A stretch of 64,000 bases of DNA from Colias croceus (lineage: Eukaryota > Arthropoda > Insecta > Lepidoptera > Pieridae): NCBI RefSeq assembly GCF_905220415.1, contig NC_059551.1, positions 9,496,001 through 9,560,000 on the forward strand, in the 5' to 3' direction. The notes under the pieces are model-generated. The model ran no database searches and was not told where the DNA came from. It worked only from the letters and a program-made list of their open reading frames with translations. Positions 23,046-35,624 of this stretch are shown here, piece by piece (position 1 is the first letter of the stretch; the number at the start of each line of letters is the position of its first letter). A program made the position numbers and the translations under genes.

Positions 23046-23942
23046 AAAAATAGTTGGCTATACAAACTTCCTTGTCAAATCTAGGGAAGTCTACCATTAA
23101 TGACGGCACTACATTCGTGATTGTGCACCTACTCGTTGAATTAATTCGCTAGTTACATCCGTGAATGTATTATTCATCAAGTAAGGTTTCCTACCTAATT
23201 CGCAAAATTCTGTCTTATGCTGTCACATCCTATCCTGAACAATGCTAAATGATTTAGGAGTTAGGACCAAGCTGTTCTAGGTTGACCTGGTGGTGACTAA
23301 AGATGTCTTAGAAGGTAAACTATCTATCCAGCCCAGAAAATTTGATAAGCCCTATATTTCAAAAGGAAAGTGATTGTCATTTTTAAATGTTTCACATATA
23401 ATTATAATTTTATTTTCAGTAGAGGAAACTAATTAGGTGAGTAGGACATATTTTCTTGGTTTTGATTACAATGAAGTTTATTTTCTACGAATGCCGATTC
23501 TTTATGCATAGCAATACATGCTATGCAAAAAGAAGATACTTTATTTAATAGTCTTCGGATACGGGTGTAAAAGACTGCAACGGTCGCAAGAAATATGTAG
23601 GTATCACCTGGTCAAGATCATTTATTTATATAAGTGTATTTCTGAACATAAAATTAATGAAAGAGTATGAATATGCGTTGTGTAATTCTGAATGAAAGTA
23701 TGAGCTTGCGGATATTAACCCAAAATATTACAAATGAAACTGGTTAATTGTAACTTTCGCTTTGAAAGCAATCTAGTTTATTGCATTATTTTTAAGTTCA
23801 TGATTCGGCAGTATTATATTGCTTGAAGAACTCATCTTATTGTTGCAAGCTTTTAACCGACTTTCCCAAAAAGGCGGAATGTTGTCAATTTGAGTTTTAT
23901 AATAACAAGTGTGTAAAAGTAAGAAACATCTTCAAATTCATA

Positions 23943-24077
23943 TTGTCACGGCATCACGTGTGAACGGCTGAAACGATTTCGATAATTCTTTTTTTATTAC
24001 ATTCCTTGAAGTACGACGATGGTTTTTATGTAGAGAAAACGTAAATACCACGGGCGAAGGCGGGGCGGACCGTTAGT
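23943..24077 (+). mobile_element. Helitron-like 3' fragment
   Basis: The end ACCACGGGCGAAGGCGGGGC resembles the terminus of the Helitrons at 2700 and 34338. CTAG has become TTAG and the 5' part differs, so this may be a related family. Confidence 0.4.
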
Positions 24078-27000
24078 TGCTTAATATTTTCCATTCATTA
24101 TTCATGTCCGTAAAAATTTACAAAAACGTCAAAGCGAAAAGGGTCGCCATATACATTTAAACAGAAACTGTCCGTCTGTCAATCAATATTTATAAAACCG
24201 CTAACTCAAAACAATAATTACCAGGGGAGATAACAGAAGTAACTAAAATAGCTTGAAATAAAACGAAAATAAACCGCGGGTGGCGTCTTGTAACCGTTGA
24301 AACAAATGAACAAAACACGATGGAATTGTCTTAAAGAATGTGTCTCACTTCGGCGTGATAAATGATAGGAATGTCGTTTTAAATTTAAATAAACGTTTAG
24401 GTAAATAATATAAGCTGTATAGTGATGCATCAGTTTATTGAGGTTTTGTGGAGGAGATATTTAAGTAAAGAATTTTTTATTTTGGTTAGGTAGGTTAATA
24501 ATTTAGTTTAAGTATCATTTTCTCTACTATTTCTTAAATGAGACTCTTATAAAAGATCAACTGTGGATGAATTTCGAGACGGAGGTTCTTCAAATTTTTA
24601 TTTTGTATATTTACTTGAACTTATGTGGCATTTCCTGTTTTAATAAGAAAAAAATATAATGTATTTTTTATTACTTAAAACAACCGAATCGAATTTCTCT
24701 TAATCTTGTACCACGATCAGTCGAAACTATAGAAAGCGCACGCGAATTCATTACAAAAATAAGCAATTAGTGATTACATTGCAATTAAAACGATTGTAAA
24801 TAACTGCTGAAATTATTTACGAATCACGCCACGAAGTGAGAAACTGACGCTTTCTTCTCTTGGACAATAATGATTTACAGGCACGATAAAACTTATGTAA
24901 TTATAATTTTTTTTTAATACAACGAATAGGGACAATATGAACTTGTACTATTTTAAACATTTATAATGTTAAAGCAAATCACGAAAGAAAAGTGATTATG
25001 CCGTTCACTTAAGCACCTACAAGTAACGCATATAATATGCAGCAACTAACTATATTTTCCCATAGATAAACACGTACTTACACATTTGCACAAAATAAAT
25101 GTACCTAATATGAATAATCTTAAAAATGAACACCAAAACACGACTAAATCAAACATACACAATACATACTTCAAATCAAAATATAAGATGTACAATCTTA
25201 TAATCTTAAAAATGAACACCAAAACAAGTATCATAATATTTTAGTTAATAAAGATCTAAAGATACCCAGGTAATTCATCTCTCAACCAAGGTCATGTTAT
25301 TGAACTTAGAAAAAACCGCAAACTTTTTTCACAACTTGATATGCGCAAGCGTCGGTTTGACGTAAGGCTGTATACATAATAAATGTTTGCGACACTTTAT
25401 GAATGGCTATATAAAAACATCTCACAGTGAATTTTAAATTTTGTTTGAGTACGGTTTAATCCTATTTCGTTTGTTATTTACCTTTTATGTTTAAGTGTAC
25501 TTACTTAATGTGACTTTTTATTGCGCAATTACTTATATAAACTGTTCGTAACGATTTTGTTTCTGTTAAAGAGCGTTAAGAACTTTTAAAAACTTGGATT
25601 TATCAAAATACCTTCAACGGTTTTAAATATTATCAAAATAAACAAAAAAATTACGTTATGAAGTTCTATAGGTATAAAACACTATGAAACCTAAATAAAT
25701 TGTACATTTTAAACACATTTGGAGTAATCCCGGAACAAATAAAATAACTTTGACATTTACAATAGATTGATGATGTAGTTCCTTACCTTGAGCTTCGAAA
25801 AGATTCTGATTAGTTATTCGCTTGTTATGGTCTATGACGATATCCATTAGTGATTCTTCCTATTAATTTATATACCAAGCTATCTTTCCAATAAATCACA
25901 CGATAAGGAGTAGGTATATTCATATAATCCGAATGGAAAAAACAATTCTTAGCAGCGGAATAAATTAAGTAGGGAGTATAATAAAAATTACAAATTCATT
26001 TTTTAAAAACCAACCTTTAATAATATAAGTGTCAATAAAATAGGATAAGTTTATGTTTATCAAATTGCACGTTCATATTCTTTTCCCTTAAACATATGCA
26101 TTTCTATACGTTATCACGTTAAAAACTTGACAAAACCGTATCTCTCCCACGACGAAACAATGCACGTTCTAATGTCACTTTACAATAAAATTGTCACAAT
26201 TTGGGTCAATTGCTAGGATATCACACACGTTGAGAATCGTTTAAAAACTTGTTTCCTGTATTTAAATAATTATATAATTAATTTAAAATACTTATTATTA
26301 ATTCATTTAATTAATTTAAGAGCGGAGTCCTATAACTAGAAATAATTTTAACAAAGCATGTGTTGACTTATTTGATAAGTTCATAGATGTTTTTTGTTAA
26401 ATTAAGCCATTTACTTTCAAATACATATAAACAAATAAATGATCACTTAAGACCGATTTAAAATTTAAAATATTTTACAAATATGACGCTTCCAGAACAG
26501 ACAGTCTTACGAGAAAGTTACCTTTATAAAATATTTAGAAGCACAATAAAAAATGAACAAGATAATAAAGGCCGTTAAGGACGCTATAACGTATTTTTAC
26601 AAAAACACGCTGTTTTTCGGTACCATTTTAACTTAAAGCAATTACACGTGAGAACATAGTAATATCTTAATTTAAAGATAATATATTCAGCTCTACGTTC
26701 ATCTTATAAAAATTGTACGACGTCATACAAAATTGTCGCTGAAATACGTTTTTTCCATCACAATAAACGCATAAAATGCAAAAAAATGGGGTCTAAACCG
26801 GTACCATTTTAGGAAAATTAAGAGCCTAATCTATCTTCTTAACTATATCTTATTGAGGGATATATAGTCCTTTATATATGGTGTAATTTTTATGAATCTA
26901 AATCAAAATTTTATTTAAATAATGAGCTAAATTAAAAATACTTGTCGATTTCTTCATACATTTTGTTCTCGCGGTTCGTCAGACCGCGCTCAGAAGCGCT

Positions 27001-27220
27001 CTTGGAAGGATGGGTGTATCGCTCCTCGTGCCAAAAATAAAAACGAAATAAAAAAGATTATTGTGCGTGCACTGTCTTTTTCGTGATTTGAAATATTTGA
27101 TACTTTTTATGAGTAAACTGTATAAGTTTCATATTCCAATTATTTGTAATTTAAAATTATGTTTTTAAAATTACCTTGCCTGAGATCCTCTTTTTTATGG
27201 GTTGTTGAATAGATTGGTGG
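24078..27220. other. AT-rich stretch, little recognisable
   Basis: No gene or mobile element with clear ends. A 27-bp phrase (ATAATCTTAAAAATGAACAC ...) is present twice, at 25115 and 25199, 84 bp apart. A small GC-rich patch lies at 26965-27030. Confidence 0.45.
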
Positions 27221-27940
27221 GGTAAAACAATTCAAGATGGCGTCGATGAAAATTTGGCTTTTTTTCGTGATGGGTGTCATTTTCATAGTTTTTGGGGTAG
27301 CTATTACCGAATATGAGGTCAAAACTGAAATCCAAGATGACGCCGACGAAAATTTTACATCTTTTCGTCATGGGTGTCATTTTCATGGTTTTTGGGGTAG
27401 CTATTAACGAATATGAGGTCAAAACTATAATCCAAGATGGCGCCGACAAAAATTTTACAACTTTTCGTCATGGGTGTCATTTTCATGGTTTTTGGGGTAG
27501 CTATTAACCAATATGAGGTCAAAACTGAAATCCAAGATGGCGCCGACGAAAATTTTACATCTTTTCGTCATGGGTATCATTTTCATGGTTTTTGGGGTAG
27601 CTATTAACCAATATGAGGTCAAAACTGAAATCCAAGATGGCGTCGACGAAAATTTTACATCTTTTCGTCATGGGTGTCATTTTCATGGTTTTTGGGGTAG
27701 CTATTATCGAATATGAGGTCAAAACTATAATCCAAGATGGCGCCGACGAAAAATTTGACATCTTTTCATCATGGGTGTCATTTTCATGGTTTTTGGGATA
27801 GCTATTAACGAATATGAGGTCAAAACTATAATCCAAGATGGCGCTGACGAAAATTTGACATTTTTCGTGATGGGTGTCATTTTCATGGTTTTTGGGGTAG
27901 CTATAAACGAATATGAGGTCAAAACTAAAATCCAAGATGG
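27221..27940 (+). repeat. 100-bp satellite array, left arm, about 7.2 units
   Basis: Units of 99-101 bp start at 27221, 27321, 27421, 27521, 27621, 27721 and 27822, with a 20-bp partial at 27921. Each carries ATCCAAGATGGCGCCGACGA, TTCGTCATGGGTGTCATTTT and GGGGTAGCTATTAACGAATA. Because 100 is not a multiple of 3, the repeat opens similar reading frames in several phases on both strands; these are by-products, not genes. The first and last units differ most. Confidence 0.92.
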
Positions 27941-27942
27941 TC

Positions 27943-28075
27943 GTCGAATTTCAAGATCGCGTCATGGTAATTCTGTCGCGTTATGGAGCAAGGCGGCGAT
28001 TTTGGTATCTATGAATCTCGCCAAAGAAGTTTCACTCCTGACACGTTTTCTCGGCACACACGTTCTTTTTTATTT
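27943..28075 (+). repeat. Dispersed 'k' repeat, copy 4, abutting the satellite
   Basis: Begins where the satellite breaks off (GATGG|TCGTCGAATTTCAAG). It contains GGCGGCGATTTTGGTATCTA, AAGAAGTTTCACTCCTGACA and TCGGCACACACGTTC. Confidence 0.65.
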
Positions 28076-28363
28076 TATTCTCTTCGTTTAAATGTTTTAG
28101 ATAAACTTTATTTTAAATAAAGTTTAGCGAATATATTTAAAGAATATATTTAAAGTTACTAATATCTGTCAGAATATTAACATGATTGCCACAGAGTTGC
28201 GTTTTATATTAAATTTCTAAATATGCATTTCAATGTTCTTTAAAATTGTTTTTTTTAAGACTTTCTACAAAACTGTGGTTGTTAACGTTTTTGTTATTTT
28301 ATTTAAGTTTACTTTAAAGGAGTAAGAAAAATAAACCTAATTATCGACGGTTACATTGGGGAT

Positions 28364-29096
28364 TTGGTAATAGCTGTCTCAAAAACCTTGAAAATGACAC
28401 CCATGCCGAAAAGATGTAAAGTTTCGTCGACACCATCTTGGATTTTAGTTTTGACCTCATATTGGTTAATAGATACCCCAAAAACCATGAAAATGACACC
28501 CATGACGAAAATATGTAAAATTTTCGTCGGCGCCATCTTGGATTTTAGTTTTGACCTCATATTCGTTAATAGCTACCCCAATAACCATGAAAATGACACC
28601 CGTGACGAAATGATGTAAAATTTTCGTCGGCGCCATTTTCGATTTTAGTTTTGACCTCATATTGGTTAATAGCTACCCCAAAAACCATGAAAATGACACC
28701 CATGTCGAAAAGATGTAAAATTTTCGTCGGCGCCATCTTGGATTTTAGTTTTGACCTCATATTCGTTAATAGCTACCCCAATAACCATGAAAATGACACC
28801 CATGAAGAAAATATATAAAATTTTTGTCGGCGCCATCTTGGATTTTAGTTTTGACCTCATATTGGTTAATAGCTACCCCAAAAACCATGAAAATGACACC
28901 CGTGACGAAATGATGTCAAATTGTCGTCGGCGCCATTTTGGATTTTAGATTTGACCTCATATTGATTAATACTTATTTAATAGCTACTCCAACTCCTTGA
29001 AAATGACACCCATGACGAAAAGATTTCAAATTTTCGTCGGTGCCATCTTGGATTTTAGTTTTGACCTCATATTGGTTAATAGCTACCCCAAAAACC
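28364..29096 (-). repeat. 100-bp satellite array, right arm, inverted
   Basis: Same unit as at 27221-27940 but reverse-complemented. There is a partial first unit to 28452, then units at 28453, 28553, 28653, 28753, 28853 and 28953 (the last about 110 bp, with a short insertion), and a partial to 29096. Units alternate between two types, giving a 200-bp order. Together the arms form a large imperfect inverted repeat around a 423-bp spacer. Confidence 0.92.
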
Positions 29097-30667
29097 ACCC
29101 ACATTTGCAAATGTGTTTGCTACTTAGGAAAAGTTCATATTTAAAGATATAGGTAATGTGAATGTGTGGTAACGAATTTAATTTATTTCATTCCGACTGT
29201 TTCTCGGAATAACATACATTTACTAAGAATTGCTTACAATGCCGGGTTTAATATATTGCCGGTAACATATAATATTATGTATGATAATAATTCTTAAAAA
29301 AGTATTTTATACATTTCTTAAAAAGCTTCGATATTGTATACAATAATACAATTCATATTCAAATTGTTGTAAAATAGTCACACTTTTTTAAGTTGGTTGA
29401 ATACACTAAAATACTTATAAGGATCGTACCTACTAATAATAGTAACAAAATGAATTTTTAAAGTTCCCAGTAATCTTCTGGAATCAATTTCAATAAAAAT
29501 AATATCAAGTATGAAGATGGTCTATAAAATGGAATGCGCTATGTTTACGTGAGCGCGATGTTCCCGCGAACCACGTGGCGACGTTAGATACCTAAATTTG
29601 AGTAACGCAGATTTGTGACAGCGTCCTTAAACAATTCTACCGCGAAGTTGGAGCTAGCCAAATAAATTTATAATTACCATGCCAAAATAACTTGCTCGGC
29701 GAAGGTGATCGCGAGGGTTGCCATGTTTTGGTCTCTATGTGGGATTTGACAAACCGTTAGATATTAATTATGTATATTTTTGTGCTATTAGTAAGAGATG
29801 TATATATAACTACGACGTTTTGTATTATTTTCTATCTTCTTTCGTGTGAATTATTGTAATTACAATAACTTAAAAATAGGTACAACATATTATAAAGTTA
29901 TCTCGTTATATTCCAGGATGATTATAAAGTAACTTACAGTTAAAATAGGTATGTAAATACCAAAAACGAAAATAAAATCGACACATTTTAAAATTTCGTA
30001 GATACAAAATATTCTCCACAGGATCATTGTAATTTTGAGGGTACTTAACATCTTGTCGACTTGTCATATCTGATTAAAAAGGGGATTTCAAAGACGATGC
30101 ACTCGCCTAAAGCGTCTATTATATACGGGCTGAAGTGCAATAGAGCTTGTAGCTTCACTCTTTGTTAATTTTTTTTATCATTCTTTGAGTATCTTTGTTT
30201 AAGTAAGAAGTTATTGTTTTATTTTTGATTGTGAGTCAAAGATCAATTTAAATGGAAGCAAATAAAATACGATCTTTATCTAGATTCTAGATATAGTATG
30301 TATTTTATTTATTTATCTACTTATTACGTTTTAATTACAATCTTTGTAATTACAAATATATCTTTGCTTTACCAACTATAGAAAAAACCTATAAAAATTA
30401 TGGTTTTGCAATTTTTATGAATTTTTACATTAATGTAAAATATCTTACAAGTACATAAATAAAATTGAGTCCCACCGTAACAAATAGAACCACAAATGAT
30501 GGTCACCACACTAACTCGTTTTTGCATCTTCCGTTCTAACCGGTTTTAGTTAAAATAAAGCCTTAAATAAGGTTTTATTCGCTTTACAATTTGTGTGAAC
30601 GACTCGATCATGTCTGGGAATTCAATTGGACGATGTGATGAAAGAATGTATTATTGAATGAAGAATA

Positions 30668-30782
30668 AATGAATGAATGAATGAAAAATTCTTTATTGCA
30701 CTCAAAAATACAAGATTACAAAATAAGTTATCATAATATGTGCGGTCTTATCGCTGTAAGCGATTTCTGCCAGACAACCCGA
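30668..30782 (-). mobile_element. Non-LTR retrotransposon 3' tail fragment
   Basis: Read from the right: GGGTTGTCTGGCAGAAATCG, AGCGATAAGACCGCA, then TTTTTGAGTGCAATAAAGAA and a TTCATTCATTCATTC tail. This is a 3' end common in lepidopteran LINEs, with a tetranucleotide tail. The coding part is absent. Confidence 0.55.
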
Positions 30783-31288
30783 ACTTATGATTATCTCATT
30801 GTTATTGTCTCATTATTTAAATGGGAATACTTATATGTACATTATGGATTTATTTATAAAAGTTATCTACCTACGTAAGTAACTAAGTAGGTTTCGGCTG
30901 AAAAGAGGAGAGATTTCATCGCTTGTGAGACTCTAAATCGTATTGGAGTAAAAACACCAAAGATATGCAACTAATTTTCTTTATAGTTACCTGTTTATTT
31001 GTTTAATACGTCAGTGAAACATAATGTAAGTACTAAGTAGTTTTATTAACTATTAAGTAATGACGATAATAACATAATATTTTACTCAGTCACCTTCATG
31101 GTTTTATAAAAAGCGTAAACACTTTACATGACGCAATCAATAAATCACATACTTATAAACTTTATTCCTCAATCACAAGCGTTATTACAAACATTACATC
31201 TATTTAAAGTTCACTACATTAAAGTAAGAATTTATAGGTATATAAATTATCACTTGAACAAAGATACGGAAACATAATCGCATTCTCT

Positions 31289-31328
31289 ACACACACACGC
31301 ACGCACACGCACACACTCGCACGCACAT
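31289..31328. repeat. AC/GC dinucleotide microsatellite
   Basis: An interrupted (AC)n run with CG steps, ACACACACGCACGCACACGC and on. Confidence 0.8.
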
Positions 31329-32896
31329 GTCATCTATATGTGCGTGTGTAATTATAATCAAGTAACAGTCACGTATAAAATCCTTATCTTGACTGATAAT
31401 TATCATTTGCTTATCTATAATGTTATGTTAATACGTATTTAAAAATAAATGCAATTGTGAACGTTAATTTATTTCATTTTTCATCGATTTATTGTTTCAT
31501 TACTTACATAATCAAGAGGGAAATTTATATCCTCAAACCATGTTACTATAATAAATAATATAAATAATATTTAAGTATAGACTATGTAATATTATTAACA
31601 AAGTTAATTGATTCTTTCCAAACTTCACAAAGCAAAGTATAAAAAAATCAGAAAGTCACACACCATTTTAATCATCACTCATTGGTATGGTAACTAAATA
31701 ACAATATTAATTCCACTAACTCAAAAAGTTCCGCGTATTTAAAAAGCAGGTACAGGCTTTGCACAAAATGCAGAGGAAGCGACCTTGAAAACAAGACGGT
31801 TTCTTAGAAGTAATATCTCGGACTTCCCATAATATTACAAATTATGATACAGGAAATTTGAAAGACATAGTTTTGTTTCTTAACGCGAGGTATTTCAACG
31901 CGAGGCAAGATTTTAGGATGTGAAGTGTGGGGGGCCGTTCGCGTGACTCGCGCTCCTCGCGCTCCTCGCGTCGTTTGTTTTTCGTAACGTGCGCTATGCC
32001 ACAGTGTAAAATATATCAAAAGTAAATTGTGATCAATTTTTATTATGTAAGCAATGTAAAAGTGTTTGTGTCAGATTGTAAATATAAAAGTAAATAAAGT
32101 AAGCATTTACAACTTTATAAACTGAGATAAGTAGGTACTAGGAATTTATTAATTAGCACAACATAATTATGGAAGTACTTGGTGTAACTAATAAATATTA
32201 CTTGCTGCTACCAGTAGAAGCTTAGAGTATTATAATATTAGAATAGTATAGAGCGCGTGTATTGCACAAATTGCTTAGTGCGCATCGAAGGCAGATGAGC
32301 TATAGATACTATATAAATGTGTGTGTGACAAATAGGGATGGGTAGGTATCAATTGCGTGTTGAGCTATCGATAAGTTATGTAAATAAATATGTAACATAA
32401 GAAAATATATTGTTCAATATGTTATTAAAGGAGAAATGTATGAAGAAAGTATAAATATATGTAATTTTAAATAATAATGTAAAGTCTTCTATTAATTATA
32501 AGTAGTTTAAAAAAATGTATAATTGAAATATCTGAAAAAACGTGTGGACTTCTTAACTATTAAAATTAAGAAAATAAAAGATCGGGTTTAGTACTATTTT
32601 TTAATAATAAATCAAATAATAATAGTATTTAATGTTAAATAAAAATAAGAATTAATTAATAATTTAAAATGAAATAATAAACAATATAAATATATATCAA
32701 TTTTATACCTACCAAAACCTTCAAAAATCAATTTAGCGGTTAAAATATAATATCGTAACATTACATACTTTACATTTACACTATAATACATTCGCATTCA
32801 TAATATTAGAAAGTGTATGATACAAAACACAACACAAAATTATTTTTAATATATTTTTAAAAGAGTTTTAATATTAAAGTCAAATATTAATATGTT

Positions 32897-33184
32897 ATAA
32901 AAATAACTGCGTTAAAAACAACCGACTTCAAAAACGGAAAAGTAAGAAATAAAAAAGATTTGATATTATTAATTACTACATATTATTTTTATGTGCTATT
33001 TACTAAAAAGGTTTGATGTCGGTGCATGGGCTTAATACTAAGTGCTTAGTGTTTGGCACCGACTTCAAACCTATTTAATAAATAGCACATAAAAATAATA
33101 TGTAGTAATTAATAATATCAAATCTTTTTTATTTCTTACTTTTCCGTTTTTGAAGTCGGTTGTTTTTAACGCAGTTATTTTTAT
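32897..33184. repeat. 129-bp-arm hairpin (foldback)
   Basis: Arms at 32897-33025 and 33056-33184 are near-perfect inverted copies (ATAAAAATAACTGCGTTAAA outermost, GTCGGTGC innermost) around a 30-bp loop. Both arms contain ACCGACTTCAAAAA, a terminal motif also found inverted at 33618-33638, so the hairpin may be one end of the element to its right. Confidence 0.85.
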
Positions 33185-33640
33185 TTAATACTTTTTAGTG
33201 TATTTTTCAACACGAATCAAACGAGCCCAAACTCGATAAAGTTGAGTCAATATATTACTGAGTTCCTATGGCCACCTTCCGATTCCATCATCAGATCAGC
33301 TCCATGTCATGATAATGTTTCATCGCTATCCAATTTACATTCGTATACAAAATTTCAGCTCAATCGGTTACCGGGAAGTGAATCAAAGTTACTTGCTACA
33401 TTGAAATTAAGTCATCGAGTACAGACAAAAATGCTCATAAAATAAAAACTACTAGGCCTAGCCGAATAAAATTTTTATGGGACCAATTCGACACCATCCC
33501 GCATCGAACAAAAAAAGAATCACGTAAATCGGTTCAGAAACCTCGGAGTAATCGGTGTACATACATAAAAAAAAAAAAAAAAAAAAAAAATATACCGGCC
33601 GAATTGATAACCTCCTCCTTTTTTTTGAAGTCGGTTAAAA
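33185..33640. mobile_element. Remnant TIR element with AACCGACTTCAAAA ends
   Basis: The right end reads TTTTTTGAAGTCGGTTA, inverse to the AACCGACTTCAAAAA in the neighbouring hairpin. The body carries TCACGTAAATCGGTTCAGAA and a 26-A run (about 33566-33591). This body is a repeat I recognise as widespread in Lepidoptera, but I cannot name the superfamily. The 67-codon frame at 33242 is incidental. Confidence 0.55.
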
Positions 33641-34337
33641 ATATAGTTTTTCTTGTAAACTATCGAGTACAGCGTTGGTCAAGTCACATCACTACGATCA
33701 CGTGGCGGCAGTAAGGTGTGCGAAGGGTGCGCGAGCGAGCCTGCGCGTGTCCGCCTCCCACTTCCCCTTGTATTTATTATCTAATATCTATTTATTTAAT
33801 CAGGCATAGTATGGTGCTGAAACGAGACATAGAAGGAGCGTAAATAAACAGAATGGAAGCAACCTTATAACTCAATAAATAAAGTATATTTTTAAATGTA
33901 GTTCCGTAGTAAAAGCCGCTTTGCGTGTTTTATTGTTTCGTCTTTCACATTCGTTACAAAAATTGTGATCGAGTAACGTCTACTGCACTCTTCCTAGTTT
34001 ATAATGTCAACTAAAAAAAATGAGACACGAAAAAAATCTCAATCGTCACCTAGGAACGTATAACGTAGAACCTATAATCCCATATAATAATTACCATTCC
34101 GTATTCACGGTTTCTGTATTCGAGGCATATATTTTATGGAACATATACCCCGCCAATAAGGAACTTTTACTGTAGTGATTAATAATTATTATAAGTCAAT
34201 AATCATTATTATTTGACTATTATCAATTATTTTTTAACTAATAATCATTATTGTTTTTTTCCTTAAAATAAACAACTGTAATTAATAATAATACCCCAAA
34301 ATTATGCAAATAATACACCAATTATACGTAATAATAA

Positions 34338-34520
34338 TCCATACTAATATTATAAATGCGAACGTAACTCTGTCTGTCTGTCTGTTACTCAATCACGCCT
34401 AAACTACTGAACCAATTTGCATGAAATTTGGTATAGAGATATTTTGATACCCGAAAAAGGGCATAGGCTACCTTTTATTGCGAAATATGTACCACGGGCG
34501 AAGCCGGGTCGGACCACTAG
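34338..34520 (+). mobile_element. Lep1-type Helitron
   Basis: TCCATACTAATATTATAAAT start with (CTGT)n, ACCACGGGCGAAGCCGGGTC near the end, and CTAG|T. Closely matches the copy at 2700-2886. Confidence 0.8.
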
Positions 34521-35382
34521 TATTATATATATAAAACAAATTATTATAAACTAAACTCTTATTTCACAGTAACGCAGCTTTTATCGTTTTGAAATAAAAG
34601 CATACGAGGTGAAACTTTATGACCAACTGATATTTTTATTCTGTGTCATCAAGTAACTACGTTTTTATCATATTACTCAATTTACATACCGTTTCTTATA
34701 GTTTACTCTTTTTTTTGATACTGACACTGCTTTCTTCCGAATTTTGTTTGTTTTGTTACCCATTTTCAATAATTTATCGTTACTCAAAACGTAAAATCGA
34801 GCGGAGATAATTTGACACAGGTCCTACGTTAGCAAGCGCCTGATCAGGACTGGCGGGGTAGCGGGCAGCGCGGTTTGTAAAGAAAACGCTGGGCAACGTT
34901 AAGTTCTGAGATATAATATGTATTTAATAATTACAGGGCTTCAGTAGAAAACCAAAATTTTGCACGTTTTCTGCAGTACATCAAAATACATATCCTTATA
35001 TAAAAATTATTTCCAAAATCAGAAATTTCATTAATAAATAATTCGTTTTCGATCTTTATTTTAGCCTATTTTTATGATTTTATATGATCGACCAAAATAC
35101 ACGTGGTTGTGTAACAAATTAGCACACTTTTTAGGAAATATCTTGAAGTGTATTGATTATTTTTTCTAGAAGCGTCATATAATTGCAAATACATGAAAAA
35201 TTTGATCTTGCAAACCAATTTTACTCCGCTTCGCTGAAAGGACTCCCCTTAAGAAACAAAACTATGGAAAATGTAGGTATAATTGTAAAAAACAAAAAAC
35301 AAAAGAAACCAAAAAACCTAACTGCATGAAAAATTATAAATATGGTTTTTCAATTGCAATTTCACCTTTCAAATATTGCAGA

Positions 35383-35624
35383 CTAGTGGTATCACTCACA
35401 GACGAACCTGTGGACAAAAACAAGTATTTCTGTAGCTTATGTGTTATTCTGATACATAAGCTACATCACTGCTAAGTATTATTAAAATCAGTGTGTTTTT
35501 TCGTAAAAGAGTAACAAATATCCATCCATCCTCACAAACTCGCATTTATAATCAACTTTTAATTGTCATAACATAAAGTTTATCGGAATACTTCACAGGC
35601 AAAGCCACGGGCCAAAGCTAGTTT
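35383..35624. mobile_element. Degenerate Helitron-like pieces in opposed orientation
   Basis: The left piece (GACTAGTGGTATCACT ... AAAGAGTAACAAATATCCAT ... CGCATTTATAAT) reads as minus; the right piece ends GGCAAAGCCACGGGCCAAAG CTAG on plus. Between them TAGCTTATGT/ACATAAGCTA forms a small hairpin. Confidence 0.35.

Larger units (their letters stand above)
29097..32896. other. Intergenic AT-rich stretch
   Basis: No gene supported. It contains a CA/CG-type microsatellite (31289-31328), a retrotransposon tail (30668-30782) and two GC-rich patches (29540-29600 and 31925-31990, with CTCGCGCTCCTCGCGCTCCT) that could be CpG-rich regulatory DNA but have no gene attached. Confidence 0.45.

Noticed and set aside
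27313..28091. A series of 60-126-codon proteins such as MRSKLKSKMAPTKILHLFVM
   Set aside because: They repeat with the 100-bp satellite in different frames and on both strands, so they are products of the repeat, not genes.
27221..29096. CRISPR-like array appearance
   Set aside because: The whole 100-bp unit is repeated with no unique spacers, and the DNA is clearly eukaryotic.
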